Assembly: GCF_010669125.1 (NCBI RefSeq)
Contig: NZ_CP048630.1
Span: 2,740,001 to 2,804,000, forward strand
Direction: 5' to 3'
From: Ancylobacter pratisalsi
Lineage (GTDB): Bacteria > Pseudomonadota > Alphaproteobacteria > Rhizobiales > Xanthobacteraceae
DNA: 64,000 nt
Part shown: positions 16,484 through 25,296 of the stretch, in pieces
Numbering within the stretch: the first letter of the stretch is position 1
Layout of the letters: each line of letters opens with the position of its first letter
The notes under the pieces: model-generated
Databases searched by the model: none
Seen by the model: only the letters and a program-made list of their open reading frames with translations
What the model was told of the DNA's origin: nothing
Position numbers and translations under genes: made by a program

Positions 16484-17773
16484 ATGGACCGCATCCGCAT
16501 CGTCGGCGGCAACCCGCTCAACGGGTCTATCGCGATCTCTGGCGCCAAGAACGCCGCCCTGCCGCTGATGATTGCCGGCCTGCTGACCGACGAGAAGCTG
16601 GTGCTCGAAAATGTGCCGCGCCTCGCGGACGTCGCCCAGCTCCAGCGCATCCTGGGCAATCACGGCATTGACATCACGGTGAACGGCAAACGGCGCGGCG
16701 ACGATGCCTATGCCGGTCAGACCATGGAGATCGACGCCCGGCTGATCGTCGACACCGTCGCGCCCTATGAACTCGTTTCCAAGATGCGGGCGAGCTTCTG
16801 GGTGATCGGTCCGCTGCTGGCGCGTATGGGCGAGGCCAAGGTCTCGCTGCCCGGCGGTTGCGCCATTGGCACCCGCCCGGTCGACTTCCATCTCGACGCG
16901 CTGCGCGCCCTTGGCGCCGATATCGAGATCGACGGCGGCTATGTGCTGGCCCGCGCCCCCAAGGGGCTGAAGGGCGCGCGCATCGTGTTCCCGAGAGTCT
17001 CCGTCGGCGCGACCCACACCGCGATCATGGCGGCAAGCCTCGCCAACGGCGAGACCATCATCGAGAACGCGGCCCGCGAGCCCGAGGTGGTCGACGTCGC
17101 CGATTGCATCAACGCGATGGGGGGCCGTATCGAGGGGCAGGGGACCTCGACCATCCGTATCGTCGGCGTGCCGCGCCTGCGGGGCGCGCGCCATTGCGTG
17201 CTGCCCGACCGTATCGAGACCGGCACGTATGCGATGGCCGTGGCGATGACCGGTGGCGAGGTGATGCTGTCGGGGGCGCGTGCCGACCTGCTCGATTCGG
17301 CGCTTCACACGCTGCGCGAGGCGGGAGCGGAAATCACGGTTTCCAATGAAGGGCTGAAGGTCAAACGCAACGGTGCGGGCATCTCGCCGGTGGACGTGAC
17401 GACCGCGCCCTTCCCGGGCTTCCCAACCGATCTCCAGGCCCAGCTCATGGCGCTGACGACCTGTGCGCGGGGCACGTCGCACATCACCGAGACCATTTTC
17501 GAGAACCGCTTCATGCATGTGCAGGAGCTTGCCCGGTTCGGTGCGCGCATTCACCTCGATGGGGAGAGGGCGACGATCGAGGGTGTGGAGAAGCTGACCG
17601 GCGCTCCGGTGATGGCGACCGATCTGCGTGCCTCGGTGTCGCTGGTGATCGCCGCGCTGGCGGCCGAGGGCGAGAGCATGATCCACCGGGTCTACCACCT
17701 CGATCGCGGCTTCGAGCGACTGGAGGAGAAGCTCTCCGCCTGTGGTGCCGAGATCGAGCGCATCGCCGGGTAG
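16484..17773 (+). CDS. murA: UDP-N-acetylglucosamine 1-carboxyvinyltransferase
   Basis: Catalyses the first committed step of peptidoglycan synthesis, transferring enolpyruvate from PEP to UDP-GlcNAc in the cytoplasm. The 429 residues include the N-terminal lysine motif GAKNAALP and the active-site cysteine in [11 protein letters not shown] (fosfomycin target, cysteine form). The two-fold inside-out alpha/beta barrel repeats span the whole length. AAGGAG precedes the ATG. First gene of the conserved block with the DUF2948 gene and hisD downstream. Confidence 0.98.
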   Translation: MDRIRIVGGNPLNGSIAISGAKNAALPLMIAGLLTDEKLVLENVPRLADVAQLQRILGNHGIDITVNGKRRGDDAYAGQTMEIDARLIVDTVAPYELVSKMRASFWVIGPLLARMGEAKVSLPGGCAIGTRPVDFHLDALRALGADIEIDGGYVLARAPKGLKGARIVFPRVSVGATHTAIMAASLANGETIIENAAREPEVVDVADCINAMGGRIEGQGTSTIRIVGVPRLRGARHCVLPDRIETGTYAMAVAMTGGEVMLSGARADLLDSALHTLREAGAEITVSNEGLKVKRNGAGISPVDVTTAPFPGFPTDLQAQLMALTTCARGTSHITETIFENRFMHVQELARFGARIHLDGERATIEGVEKLTGAPVMATDLRASVSLVIAALAAEGESMIHRVYHLDRGFERLEEKLSACGAEIERIAG

Positions 17774-17960
17774 GGGCAACCTGACCGGGCCTGGGCGCCG
17801 TCCAGGCGGCGGCGGCCCATGAGGGCGCCCGGCGACGGCGCAATCCGGCCCGAGCGGGTGGCTGCCATGCAATCTCACTGCGTGCGTGCTTCTACCTAAC
17901 CTCTTGCCGTGTCACACTTGCATCGCCATTTCGGCGGCATTGGCGATGCGGAGTTGAATT

Positions 17961-18455
17961 ATGGCGGGTCTCAAGCTCATTGCGCTGGACAGCGAGGATC
18001 TGGCGGTGCTGTCGGTCCATCTTCAGGACGCGGTGGTTGCGGTCGGCGACATGACCTATCTGCCCAAGGAGCGCCGCTTCGCGCTGCTCGCGAATCGCTT
18101 CGACTGGGAGAAGGCCATTCAGGCCGAGGCGATGGCGGATCCTGATGCGCCCCCAGGCCTCGCGGCGGCCTCTGTCGGCCCTTGTGTGCGGCGCCGGGCG
18201 GGTCTCCGTTTCGAGCGCGTGCTCGGCGCGCGTCTTCGCGGCATCGATCTCAAGGACAAGCGGGCCGTTCTGAACCTGCTCGCGCTTAACTTTACCGAGA
18301 CCGACGCGCCGTCCGGCACCATCACCTTCCTGTTCTCCGGCGGCGCGGAGGTGCAGCTCGATGTGGAGTGCATGGAGGCCGGGCTTCAGGACCTGGGTCC
18401 GGCATGGGATGCCAAGGGTACGCCCTGTCACGAGGCGGAGGAGGAAAGCCGCTGA
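17961..18455 (+). CDS. DUF2948 family protein
   Basis: A 164-residue cytoplasmic protein of the alphaproteobacterial DUF2948 family (LKLIALDSEDLAVLSVHLQD, VGDMTYLPKERRFALLANRF, NLLALNFTETDAPSGTITFL, FSGGAEVQLDVECMEAGLQD). The function is unknown. Its fixed location between murA and hisD is conserved across many Hyphomicrobiales and is the main evidence for a housekeeping role. GAG precedes the ATG closely. Confidence 0.93.
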   Translation: MAGLKLIALDSEDLAVLSVHLQDAVVAVGDMTYLPKERRFALLANRFDWEKAIQAEAMADPDAPPGLAAASVGPCVRRRAGLRFERVLGARLRGIDLKDKRAVLNLLALNFTETDAPSGTITFLFSGGAEVQLDVECMEAGLQDLGPAWDAKGTPCHEAEEESR

Positions 18456-18620
18456 CCGGGCACAGGCCTTCGTGACGCGCGCCGCAGCGGGCGGGCGCCT
18501 GCTGCGTGGCCCTTGGAGCATGGCCTTTGCGGGCTTGCCTTTAACCGCGTGCCGTGACGCTCTTGTCTTCGGCGGGCTCGGTTGCGATAGGACGGGGCAA
18601 CGCCGCGCCTGCCGCAGGAC

Positions 18621-19919
18621 ATGATGATGCCGCTCCGTCTCGACACCCGCTCTCCCGATTTCGATACCCGCTTCACCGCCTTCCTCGGCACCAAGCGGGA
18701 GGTTTCCCATGATGTCGCCCAGGCGGTGGCACGCATTGTCGAGGATGTGCGCCTGCGAGGCGATGCCGCGCTGGTGGAGCTGTCGAGGACGTTCGACAGG
18801 GTGGACCTCGACAGGCTCGGCATACGTGTGACCGAAGCGGAGATCGACGCGGCGTTCGCCGCCGCCGACCCGCAGACGCTCAAGGCGCTCACGCTGGCCC
18901 ATGAGCGCATCCGCTCCCATCACGCTCGCCAGCTGCCCGAGAGTTCGCGCTATATCGATCCGATCGGCGTCGAGCTTGGCCATCGCTGGACGGCGGTCGA
19001 CGCGGTCGGGCTTTATGTTCCAGGCGGCACGGCGGCGTATCCCTCCTCCGTGCTGATGAACGCGGTGCCGGCCAAGGTTGCCGGCGTTGAACGGCTCGCC
19101 ATGGTGGTGCCGGCCCCCGACGGTCAGCTCAATCCACTCGTGCTCGCCGCGGCGCGTCTTGCCGGCGTCGATGAGGTCTATCGCGTGGGCGGGGCACAGG
19201 CGGTGGCGGCCCTGGCCTACGGGACCGAGACCATCGCCCCCGTGGCCAAGATCGTCGGGCCGGGCAATGCCTATGTGGCCGCCGCCAAGCGCCATGTCTT
19301 CGGCACGGTCGGTATCGACATGGTGGCGGGGCCTTCGGAAGTGCTGGTGATCGCCGATGGCGACCAGAACCCGGACTGGATCGCGGCCGATCTGCTGGCG
19401 CAGGCCGAGCACGACACCGCCGCGCAGTCGATCCTGATGACCGATGACGACGAACTGGCCGAACGGGTCCTGGCCGCCGTCGAACGCCAGCTGGCGACAT
19501 TGCCGCGCCGCGAGATCGCCACGGCGAGCTGGGCTGATTACGGTGCGGTGATCCGGCTGGCCAGCCTGAACGAGGCGCCGGCGCTTTCCAACCGCATCGC
19601 CCCCGAGCATCTGGAGATCATGACCGCGGATCCCGAGGCGCTGGTGGCCCGCATCCGTCATGCCGGAGCGATCTTCATCGGCGGACATACGCCGGAGGCG
19701 ATCGGCGACTATGTCGGCGGCTCCAATCATGTGCTGCCGACCGCGCGTTCGGCGCGGTTCTCCTCCGGGCTCGGTGTGCTCGATTTCATGAAGCGCACCT
19801 CTATCCTGAAATGCGGACCCGACCAGCTTCGCGCGCTCGGGCCGGCGGCGATCGCGATTGGCGAGGCGGAAGGGCTCGGGGCCCATGCGCGCTCTGTCGC
19901 GATCCGGCTCAATCTCTAG
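18621..19919 (+). CDS. hisD: Histidinol dehydrogenase
   Basis: Catalyses the last two steps of histidine biosynthesis, oxidising L-histidinol to L-histidine with two NAD. The 432-residue protein contains the zinc-site motif LAQAEHDTAAQS, the catalytic pair in APEHLEI, the GGHTPEAIGDYVGGSNHVLPT block and the C-terminal EGLGAHARSV histidine. Three consecutive ATGs occur at 18621-18629; the first is used. The downstream UPF0262 gene starts nine bases after the stop, so the two are co-transcribed. Confidence 0.98.
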   Translation: MMMPLRLDTRSPDFDTRFTAFLGTKREVSHDVAQAVARIVEDVRLRGDAALVELSRTFDRVDLDRLGIRVTEAEIDAAFAAADPQTLKALTLAHERIRSHHARQLPESSRYIDPIGVELGHRWTAVDAVGLYVPGGTAAYPSSVLMNAVPAKVAGVERLAMVVPAPDGQLNPLVLAAARLAGVDEVYRVGGAQAVAALAYGTETIAPVAKIVGPGNAYVAAAKRHVFGTVGIDMVAGPSEVLVIADGDQNPDWIAADLLAQAEHDTAAQSILMTDDDELAERVLAAVERQLATLPRREIATASWADYGAVIRLASLNEAPALSNRIAPEHLEIMTADPEALVARIRHAGAIFIGGHTPEAIGDYVGGSNHVLPTARSARFSSGLGVLDFMKRTSILKCGPDQLRALGPAAIAIGEAEGLGAHARSVAIRLNL

Positions 19920-19928
19920 GGCGGGCCG

Positions 19929-20450
19929 ATGGCGGATGGCGAGGACCGTGATGGGGCGAACGATGCGGACGCCTTTGGCGCCAGCCGCCGCCTGACGGCG
20001 GTGACGCTGGATGCGCACTCCATCGGGCGTTCCAATCGCGACGTCGAGCACGAGCGCGCTGTCGCCATCTACGACCTCATCGAAGAGAACAGCTTCTCCC
20101 CGCACGGTGACCCCAAACCCGGCCCCTACCAGCTCACGATCGCGCTCGCGGAGGGACGGCTGCTGTTCGATATCTCCCGTGAGGACGGATCGCCCGTGGT
20201 GCAGCATCATCTTTCGCTGAGCCCGCTGCGCCGCGTGGTGAAGGACTATTTTCTGGTCTGCGAGAGCTATTATGGCGCCATCCGCACCGCGAGCCCGTCG
20301 CAGATCGAGGCGATCGACATGGGCCGGCGGGGGCTTCACAATGAAGGCTCCGAGCTGCTCCAGGAGCGGCTGAAGGACAAGATAGACATCGATTTCCGGA
20401 CTGCGCGGCGGCTGTTTACGCTGGTCTGCGCCCTTCACTGGAAGGGCTGA
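19929..20450 (+). CDS. UPF0262 family protein
   Basis: A 173-residue soluble protein of the UPF0262 family ([66 protein letters not shown]). Members are conserved in Alphaproteobacteria beside hisD and lack a known function. The next gene starts with GTG two bases after its stop, indicating translational coupling. Confidence 0.93.
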   Translation: MADGEDRDGANDADAFGASRRLTAVTLDAHSIGRSNRDVEHERAVAIYDLIEENSFSPHGDPKPGPYQLTIALAEGRLLFDISREDGSPVVQHHLSLSPLRRVVKDYFLVCESYYGAIRTASPSQIEAIDMGRRGLHNEGSELLQERLKDKIDIDFRTARRLFTLVCALHWKG

Positions 20451-20452
20451 GC

Positions 20453-20941
20453 GTGCCCGGCGCCTCCGCTGTGGATGTGCCAGCGGGCCTGGTGGCGCCC
20501 GCGCGGCGCGAGCGGCCGCAATCGGTGCTCTTCATGTGCGGGCAGAACGCAGTGCGCTCGCCGATGGCGGCGGTGCTGGCCAAGCACCTGTTCGGTCGCT
20601 CGCTCTATATCGGCTCTGCCGGGGTGATGAAGGGGGAAAGCGATCCCTTCATGCTCGCGGCCATCGACGAGATCGGGCTCGACCTCAGCCGCCACAGGCC
20701 GCAGACCTTGGAAGAGCTGGAAGAGAATGAAGGGCTCGGGTTCGATCTCGTGATCACGCTGTCTCCAGACGCCCACCACCGCGCGCTGGAACTCACTCGG
20801 ACCAATGCGATTGATGTCGAATACTGGCCCACGCCCGACCCGACGCTGGCGAGCGGCAATCGCGAACAGCGCATGGATGCCTATCGTGCCGTGCGCGACG
20901 AGCTGGAAGCCCGCATCCGCGCCCGCTTCCGCCCCCGCTGA
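20453..20941 (+). CDS. Low-molecular-weight protein-tyrosine-phosphatase family protein
   Basis: A 162-residue member of the LMW-PTP/arsenate-reductase-like fold. The P-loop CX5R is CGQNAVRS near residue 27, in the sequence VLFMCGQNAVRSPMAAVLAK, and the general-acid aspartate motif is DPT in WPTPDPT. The CGQN variant is usual for the homologues in this alphaproteobacterial gene block. It may dephosphorylate proteins or small phosphates; the substrate is unknown. GTG start, coupled to the UPF0262 gene. Confidence 0.9.
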   Translation: MPGASAVDVPAGLVAPARRERPQSVLFMCGQNAVRSPMAAVLAKHLFGRSLYIGSAGVMKGESDPFMLAAIDEIGLDLSRHRPQTLEELEENEGLGFDLVITLSPDAHHRALELTRTNAIDVEYWPTPDPTLASGNREQRMDAYRAVRDELEARIRARFRPR

Positions 20942-21106
20942 GGCGTGGAGAGCGGATGCCGGGCTTTTCGCTCTGTGGGAGGGCGCGATTAACCGGCAGG
21001 ATGCACTTTCTTGTCGATGAGGTGATTCCACCTGATCGCAAAAGGCTCTAGCTTGCCGGTCCTTTCTGCATGACCCGCCGGCCTTCGGCGGGAGAGGAGT
21101 TTCTGC

Positions 21107-21730
21107 GTGAGCGCCCGCCCCCAATTGGTGCTGGCCTCGGGTTCGCCGCGCCGGCTGGCGCTGCTCGCCCAGGCCGGTCTCGAACCCGATGCCCTGCTGC
21201 CGGCCGATATCGACGAGACGCCGGAGCGCGGCGAGCTGCCGCGCCGGCTCGCGCTTCGCCTCGCACGCGAGAAGCTGATGGCGGCCGATGGGCGCCGCAA
21301 GGCTGGTAACGAGTATGAGGACGCTTACCTTATTGCCGCCGATACGGTGGTCGGCGTCGGCCGGCGCGTGCTGCCCAAGCCGGAGGTCAGCGAGGAAGCG
21401 GCGGATTGCCTGCGTCTGCTGTCCGGCCGCGCGCACCGCGTCTACACCGGCGTCGCGCTGATGACGCCGAAGGGCGGCGTGCGCACGCGTCTCGTCGAGA
21501 CGCGGGTGCGCTTCAAGCGCCTGTCGCGCGAGGACATGGACTTCTATCTCGCCTCGCGCGAATGGCACGGCAAGGCGGGTGGTTACGCCATCCAGGGGCT
21601 TGCCGGCAGCTTTGTGATCAAGCTGGTGGGCTCCTACACCAACGTCGTCGGCCTGCCGCTGGCTGAGACGGTTGCGATGCTCGCCGGCGAACGCTTTCCC
21701 ATCCACAACGCCTGGGCGGGGCCTGAGTGA
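21107..21730 (+). CDS. maf: Maf-family nucleotide pyrophosphatase
   Basis: A 207-residue house-cleaning nucleoside triphosphate pyrophosphatase that hydrolyses non-canonical or modified nucleotides. The N-terminal LASGSPRR motif, the aspartate in [12 protein letters not shown] and [13 protein letters not shown] are diagnostic. GTG start, with GGGAGAGGAG upstream. An infA gene often sits just before it in relatives; none fits in the 165-base gap here. It is followed by yacG, 28 bases on. Confidence 0.95.
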   Translation: MSARPQLVLASGSPRRLALLAQAGLEPDALLPADIDETPERGELPRRLALRLAREKLMAADGRRKAGNEYEDAYLIAADTVVGVGRRVLPKPEVSEEAADCLRLLSGRAHRVYTGVALMTPKGGVRTRLVETRVRFKRLSREDMDFYLASREWHGKAGGYAIQGLAGSFVIKLVGSYTNVVGLPLAETVAMLAGERFPIHNAWAGPE

Positions 21731-21758
21731 GGCCCGCCGTGCAAAGGGAGACGGGACA

Positions 21759-21989
21759 ATGACTTCCGATACCCCGGACGATCCGGGCCGCGACGGGCCG
21801 GCCCGGCAGGTTTGCCCGATCTGCGGCAAGGCGGCGGCAGAGAAATATCGCCCCTTCTGCTCCTCACGCTGCGCCGATGTGGACCTCAACCGTTGGCTGA
21901 CGGGCGCCTATGCCATTCCCGTGACCGAGGACGACGATGAGGACGGCGAGGAGCCGACCCTGAGCCCGGCGCCGCCATCCGAGCGTTAG
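21759..21989 (+). CDS. yacG: DNA gyrase inhibitor YacG
   Basis: A 76-residue zinc protein with the C-x2-C-x15-C-x3-C motif in CPICGKAAAEKYRPFCSSRC, followed by ADVDLNRWLTGAYAIP and an acidic tail. YacG binds and inhibits DNA gyrase in E. coli. Its genetic partner here is maf, as in many Alphaproteobacteria. AAGGGAG precedes the ATG. Confidence 0.95.
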   Translation: MTSDTPDDPGRDGPARQVCPICGKAAAEKYRPFCSSRCADVDLNRWLTGAYAIPVTEDDDEDGEEPTLSPAPPSER

Positions 21990-22330
21990 GCCTCGTCATC
22001 TGTCTGTTGCCGGGCTGTCCGGCTGGTTTCGGGAGATCGCGGTCCTGGATCGTTCGCAATCAGCGACGTGCGCGGCCCGCCATTCTGCCGCCGGCCCCGG
22101 CGGCCGGTGAGGGCGCCATCATCTGTAGGCCGGATTGGGGCGTCGGGGGGCTGTCCACCGGGTGCGGCTCGCCCATAGGGCCCGCCTGAAGGACGAGATT
22201 GACTGCTCCTTGCCTGATCCGGGAAACAGATGAATTCGGCAGGCTTTTCCACAGCCGGTCATATGGACATGGGACAGCGGAGACTCTATAACGCGCCCCG
22301 CTCCGTACGGCTTCGTGCCGTCGTAGCTAC
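21990..22330. other. 341-base intergenic region before tRNA-Phe
   Basis: No gene, strong hairpin or promoter consensus is visible. The short open frames in it are broken and lack ribosome-binding sites. It probably holds the tRNA promoter near its right end (an AT-richer patch around 22240-22290). Confidence 0.5.
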
Positions 22331-22406
22331 GCCCAGGTAGCTCAGTTGGTAGAGCATGCGACTGAAAATCGCAGTGTCGGCGGTTCGACTCCGTCCCTGG
22401 GCACCA
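22331..22406 (+). tRNA. tRNA-Phe (GAA anticodon)
   Basis: Acceptor GCCCAGG pairs with CCTGGGC, discriminator A, encoded CCA at 22404-22406. The D arm is AGCTCAGTTGGTAGAGC, the anticodon stem GCGA/TCGC with GAA in the loop, and the T arm GGCGGTTCGACTCCGTC. Its 3' end is a common attachment site for P4-type integrases, and a broken integrase gene follows. Confidence 0.97.
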
Positions 22407-22519
22407 TTTCCTGGTCCGGCATGGTCCGTGGAAGTCCAAACTAAGCTGAAAAATCAATGATTTAGCTGGATCGAGTGGCCCGGCATGGACCGGCTTGATC
22501 CATGGGCATGCAGCAAAAT

Positions 22520-22564
22520 TGTTGGTAGCGTTGTTGGTATCGCTTGTCGGGGGTGTTGGTATCG
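22520..22564. repeat. Three direct repeats upstream of the integrase remnant
   Basis: TGTTGGTAGCG (22520-22530), TGTTGGTATCG (22532-22542) and TGTTGGTATCG (22554-22564) occur between the tRNA-Phe 3' end and the integrase start. Such iterated TGTTGGTA elements are typical in front of P4-family integrase genes and are probably arm-type integrase or excisionase binding sites. Confidence 0.55.
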
Positions 22565-22585
22565 CCCCCAAGCAGGGGTCTAACC

Positions 22586-22990
22586 ATGCCGCTTGCCGAC
22601 GTCGCCTGCAGAAATGCCGAGCCCGACAAAACCCTTAAAAAGCTCTCCGATGGTGGAGGCTTGCAGCTGTGGGTCCAGCCATCAGGCCACAAGCTCTGGC
22701 GCCTCGCCTACCGATTTGGAGGCAAGCAGAAGCTACTAGTGACCGGTCCCTACCCGTTGGTCTCGCTCAGCGACGCGCGACACGCCCGGGACGATGCGAA
22801 GCGGATTTTGCTGAGCGGCAAGGATCCGTCCGAGGTCAAGCGGGCGAGCAGGGTGGCCGAGAAGAGCGGCCCGACCTTCCAGCAGATTGCGGATGAGTAT
22901 GTCGAATAGCTTAAACGCGAAAACCGGTCCGAAAAGACAATCGTGAACTTGAGGTTTCTGGCATTGTCGTCATTGATCAAAATGGGCGCT
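22586..22990 (+). pseudogene. Broken P4-type tyrosine integrase gene (N-terminal part)
   Basis: The frame encodes the N-terminal DUF4102 arm-binding domain of tRNA-site integrases (LKKLSDGGGLQLWVQPSG, KLWRLAYRFGGKQKLLVTGP, SLSDARHARDDAKRILL). A TAG stop at 22907-22909 interrupts it after DEYVE, yet the same frame continues with LKRENRSEKTIV, as expected of the next part of an integrase. After about 22990 similarity ends and the catalytic domain (R-H-R-Y) is missing. The gene is therefore inactivated by a nonsense change and 3' truncation. It lies 180 bases after tRNA-Phe in the usual island orientation. Confidence 0.85.
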
Positions 22991-23041
22991 GTCCAAGCAT
23001 TGCGTCGCGAGAACACGAAAGCCAAAGCGGTTCGAGGAAGC

Positions 23042-23251
23042 ATGATGGACAACTCAAGCGACTATGTAACTTCGTCGTCCGACCACCCCGAGGAAATGAA
23101 AACGGTCTGGGACGTCAGGCTCGGCAACCGCATCACGCTACAGGGCAGCGCCAGCATCCGGTGGACGCCGAGAGGCGTTCTCTTGGCCGGCATTGCCACG
23201 TCGGCGATCTTGCTTGCCGTCAGCGCCGTGGTTCGGGCTCATCGTTCGTGA
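23042..23251 (+). CDS. Small hypothetical membrane protein
   Basis: A 69-residue protein: a polar N-terminal half (MMDNSSDYVTSSSDHPEEMK) followed by RWTPRGVLLAGIATSAILLA, a single hydrophobic helix, and a short basic tail. It may be a tail-anchored protein. The start is the first of two adjacent in-frame ATGs with GAGGAAG upstream. It sits in the decayed island end beside the integrase remnant. No family recognised. Confidence 0.45.
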   Translation: MMDNSSDYVTSSSDHPEEMKTVWDVRLGNRITLQGSASIRWTPRGVLLAGIATSAILLAVSAVVRAHRS

Positions 23252-23464
23252 GGCCTTCGCGCTGAATCTGCGTCGACAAGAACCGCGAGTGGCCGGGGCG
23301 GTTGAGGAACGATAGCGAACTGTACCCGAGCACGGCGAAGTAGCGCCAGGATCTGGCGTTGAACGTTTCGCCAACCGCGGACGGTCGGCTGAACACCGAG
23401 AGCGGACACTCTACAGTCCGGTATCGACGGCCAAGGCTCAAGTGGAGCCCCGGCCGCAGATGCC

Positions 23465-24451
23465 TCACACGTCCACCTTCAGCACGATCTTCCCGAAGCC
23501 GCCGCCGGCCTCCATGGCGTGATGCGCCTCGGCGGCCTGCGCCAGCGGGAAGACTTTGCCGACCAGCGGTCTCAGCCGGCCGTTGGCGAACATTGGCAGC
23601 GCGCCTTCCGCGAAGCGCCGCACCATGGCGCGCTTTTCGTCCACCGTCCGCGATTTCATCACCGTGCCGATGAGGCGCAGGTGGTTGTGCAGCAAGACGG
23701 AGAGGGGAATGTCGGCGCTATCCTGCCCGCCGAGTAGACCGACCTGGACGAGGCGCCCGCCTGGGGCGAGGCTGCGCAGATTGCGGGCGAGATAGTCGCC
23801 GCCGACGAAATCCACGATCACGTCCACGCCGCGCCCGCCGGTAGCGTCGCGCACGCCCTGCTCGAAGTCGTCGGTTCGATAGTCGAACACGGCCTCAGCC
23901 CCGAGCGCCAATACGTCGGCGCGGCGTTCGGCATTGGCGGTCGCGAAGACGCGGGCGCCGAGGGCATGGCCGATTTGGACGCCGGCGGAGCCGACACCGC
24001 CGGCCGCCGCGTGGATGAGCACGGCTGTGCCGCTGGCGGTACCGCCCAGATGCACGGCGGCTTCCCAGGCGGTGACGAAGGATTCCATTACCGCGGCCGC
24101 CTCGAGATCGTCGAGGTGCTCGGGAATGCGCACCGCCATGTTGCGGTCGACGCGGGCAAACTCGGCATAGGCGCCGCCGCCGACGATTCCCATCACCCGC
24201 TCGCCGGGCTGGATGCCGGTGACATCCGCTCCGACCGCAACCACCTCGCCGGCCACTTCAAGCCCGAGCAGATCGCTCTCGCCGTAACTCTGGCGGCCGT
24301 AATAGCCCTGACGCTGCAGAAGATCGGCGCGGTTGACGCCGGCCGCGTGCACCTTGACCAGCAGGTCGCCGGCACGCGGTTCCGGCATCGGCACCTCGGC
24401 CAGGCGGAGGACGTCCGCCGTGCCGAAGCCGTCAAACGTGATCGCCTTCAT
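23465..24451 (-). CDS. Zinc-independent NAD(P)H:quinone oxidoreductase (MDR/QOR family)
   Basis: A 328-residue medium-chain dehydrogenase/reductase of the quinone-oxidoreductase (PIG3/QOR-like) branch. Visible features are GVNRADLLQRQGYY, the NAD(P) motif HAAAGGVGSAGVQIGHALGA and the C-terminal GGGFGKIVLKV. It likely reduces quinones or activated alkenes with NADPH. Its ATG overlaps the stop of the preceding gene by four bases (ATGA), showing translational coupling. The pair is divergent from a LysR gene that probably controls it. Confidence 0.9.
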   Translation of the reverse strand: MKAITFDGFGTADVLRLAEVPMPEPRAGDLLVKVHAAGVNRADLLQRQGYYGRQSYGESDLLGLEVAGEVVAVGADVTGIQPGERVMGIVGGGAYAEFARVDRNMAVRIPEHLDDLEAAAVMESFVTAWEAAVHLGGTASGTAVLIHAAAGGVGSAGVQIGHALGARVFATANAERRADVLALGAEAVFDYRTDDFEQGVRDATGGRGVDVIVDFVGGDYLARNLRSLAPGGRLVQVGLLGGQDSADIPLSVLLHNHLRLIGTVMKSRTVDEKRAMVRRFAEGALPMFANGRLRPLVGKVFPLAQAAEAHHAMEAGGGFGKIVLKVDV

Positions 24452-24996
24452 TTCGCGCCGGCCTTGGCCACCGCCCGGCGGGCGATGCTGGCGGCGAAGA
24501 GCGGCGTCTCGCGGCGGTTGTGGTCGCCACCGGCGTCCTGCCGGGCGACGGCCGCCTGCTCGAAGGTCTGGCCGTGCGCGGCGAGGAAGTCCATGAACAC
24601 GTCGGTCGGGTGCGAGGTGACGCGGTTGGTGTAGCGGGTGCGGCCGCCCTCGATCGCCTCGGCGATCAGCTCCCAGATCACGTTGACCTGCGTGCGGCCC
24701 GCGGGTGTGAACACGTCGGAGATCGAGTTCATCCGGCAATAGGCGGGCGTCGCTTCCTCCGCGACATAGTGCTGGATGACCAGCCCGGTACCGATCATTT
24801 CGACATTGATGACCATGCGGCGGCCGTCATCGGTCGTCGTGACGCCGGAGCCGATATGGTCGGGCGGACAGCAGCGCAGATATTCCGCTTCCGGCAGCGT
24901 AAAAAGCCAGTCGGCGATGTCGATTTTTTCGAACGCAACATCGATCTCGGCGGTATAGGCGGACTGAGAGAGGATCTTGTCAGTGAGGACTTTCAT
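24448..24996 (-). CDS. Hypothetical protein, possible SRPBCC-fold
   Basis: A 182-residue protein I do not recognise with certainty. Alternating strand-like segments (VINVEMIGTGLVIQHYVAEE, TQVNVIWELIAEAI, TRYTNRVTSHPTD) followed by a C-terminal helix would fit an SRPBCC-type hydrophobic-ligand fold. An AAGGCAG box precedes the ATG. It is the first gene of a two-gene operon with the quinone oxidoreductase and is divergent from a LysR regulator 300 bases away. A role in the same oxidative or detoxifying step is inference. Confidence 0.7.
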   Translation of the reverse strand: MKVLTDKILSQSAYTAEIDVAFEKIDIADWLFTLPEAEYLRCCPPDHIGSGVTTTDDGRRMVINVEMIGTGLVIQHYVAEEATPAYCRMNSISDVFTPAGRTQVNVIWELIAEAIEGGRTRYTNRVTSHPTDVFMDFLAAHGQTFEQAAVARQDAGGDHNRRETPLFAASIARRAVAKAGAK

Positions 24997-25296
24997 AGAT
25001 CTGCCTTGTCGGTAAACGTTTGTATTAGATTCCAGTCATCGTCCTCCCGCAGGGCGAATGCCAATACGATGAAGGTCGATGCCTGTGACGTTATGCGCGG
25101 CGCCTCGGCCGGATGTATTTCGACATTTCCATAATCGCTGCCCTTCCTTGCGAGATGGAACGCCGGCGCGCTTTGCCCCGGCGATTGTGAGCAGGCGGGG
25201 AGACGCCGCCGCTGTGTGAACGCGGCGAATATGCGAGTGTCCGGGATCAGCGATAAGCTGGCGCTTCCTGCAAACGGCTTTGCCCGGACCGCAAAG
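24997..25296. promoter_or_regulatory. 300-base divergent promoter region of LysR and its likely target operon
   Basis: It separates the LysR gene from the oppositely oriented hypothetical/quinone-oxidoreductase pair. The AT-richest part is 25003-25075, close to the minus-strand operon start, where promoter elements are expected. I could not single out a convincing T-N11-A box. Confidence 0.4.

Noticed and set aside
17892..20438. 848-codon minus-strand open frame
   Set aside because: Runs antisense through the DUF2948, hisD and UPF0262 genes and shows no domain; it is a high-GC shadow.
22520..22564. Three direct repeats as a CRISPR array
   Set aside because: Units are only 11 bases with unequal spacing (1 and 11 bases between them) and precede an integrase; arm-type sites fit better.
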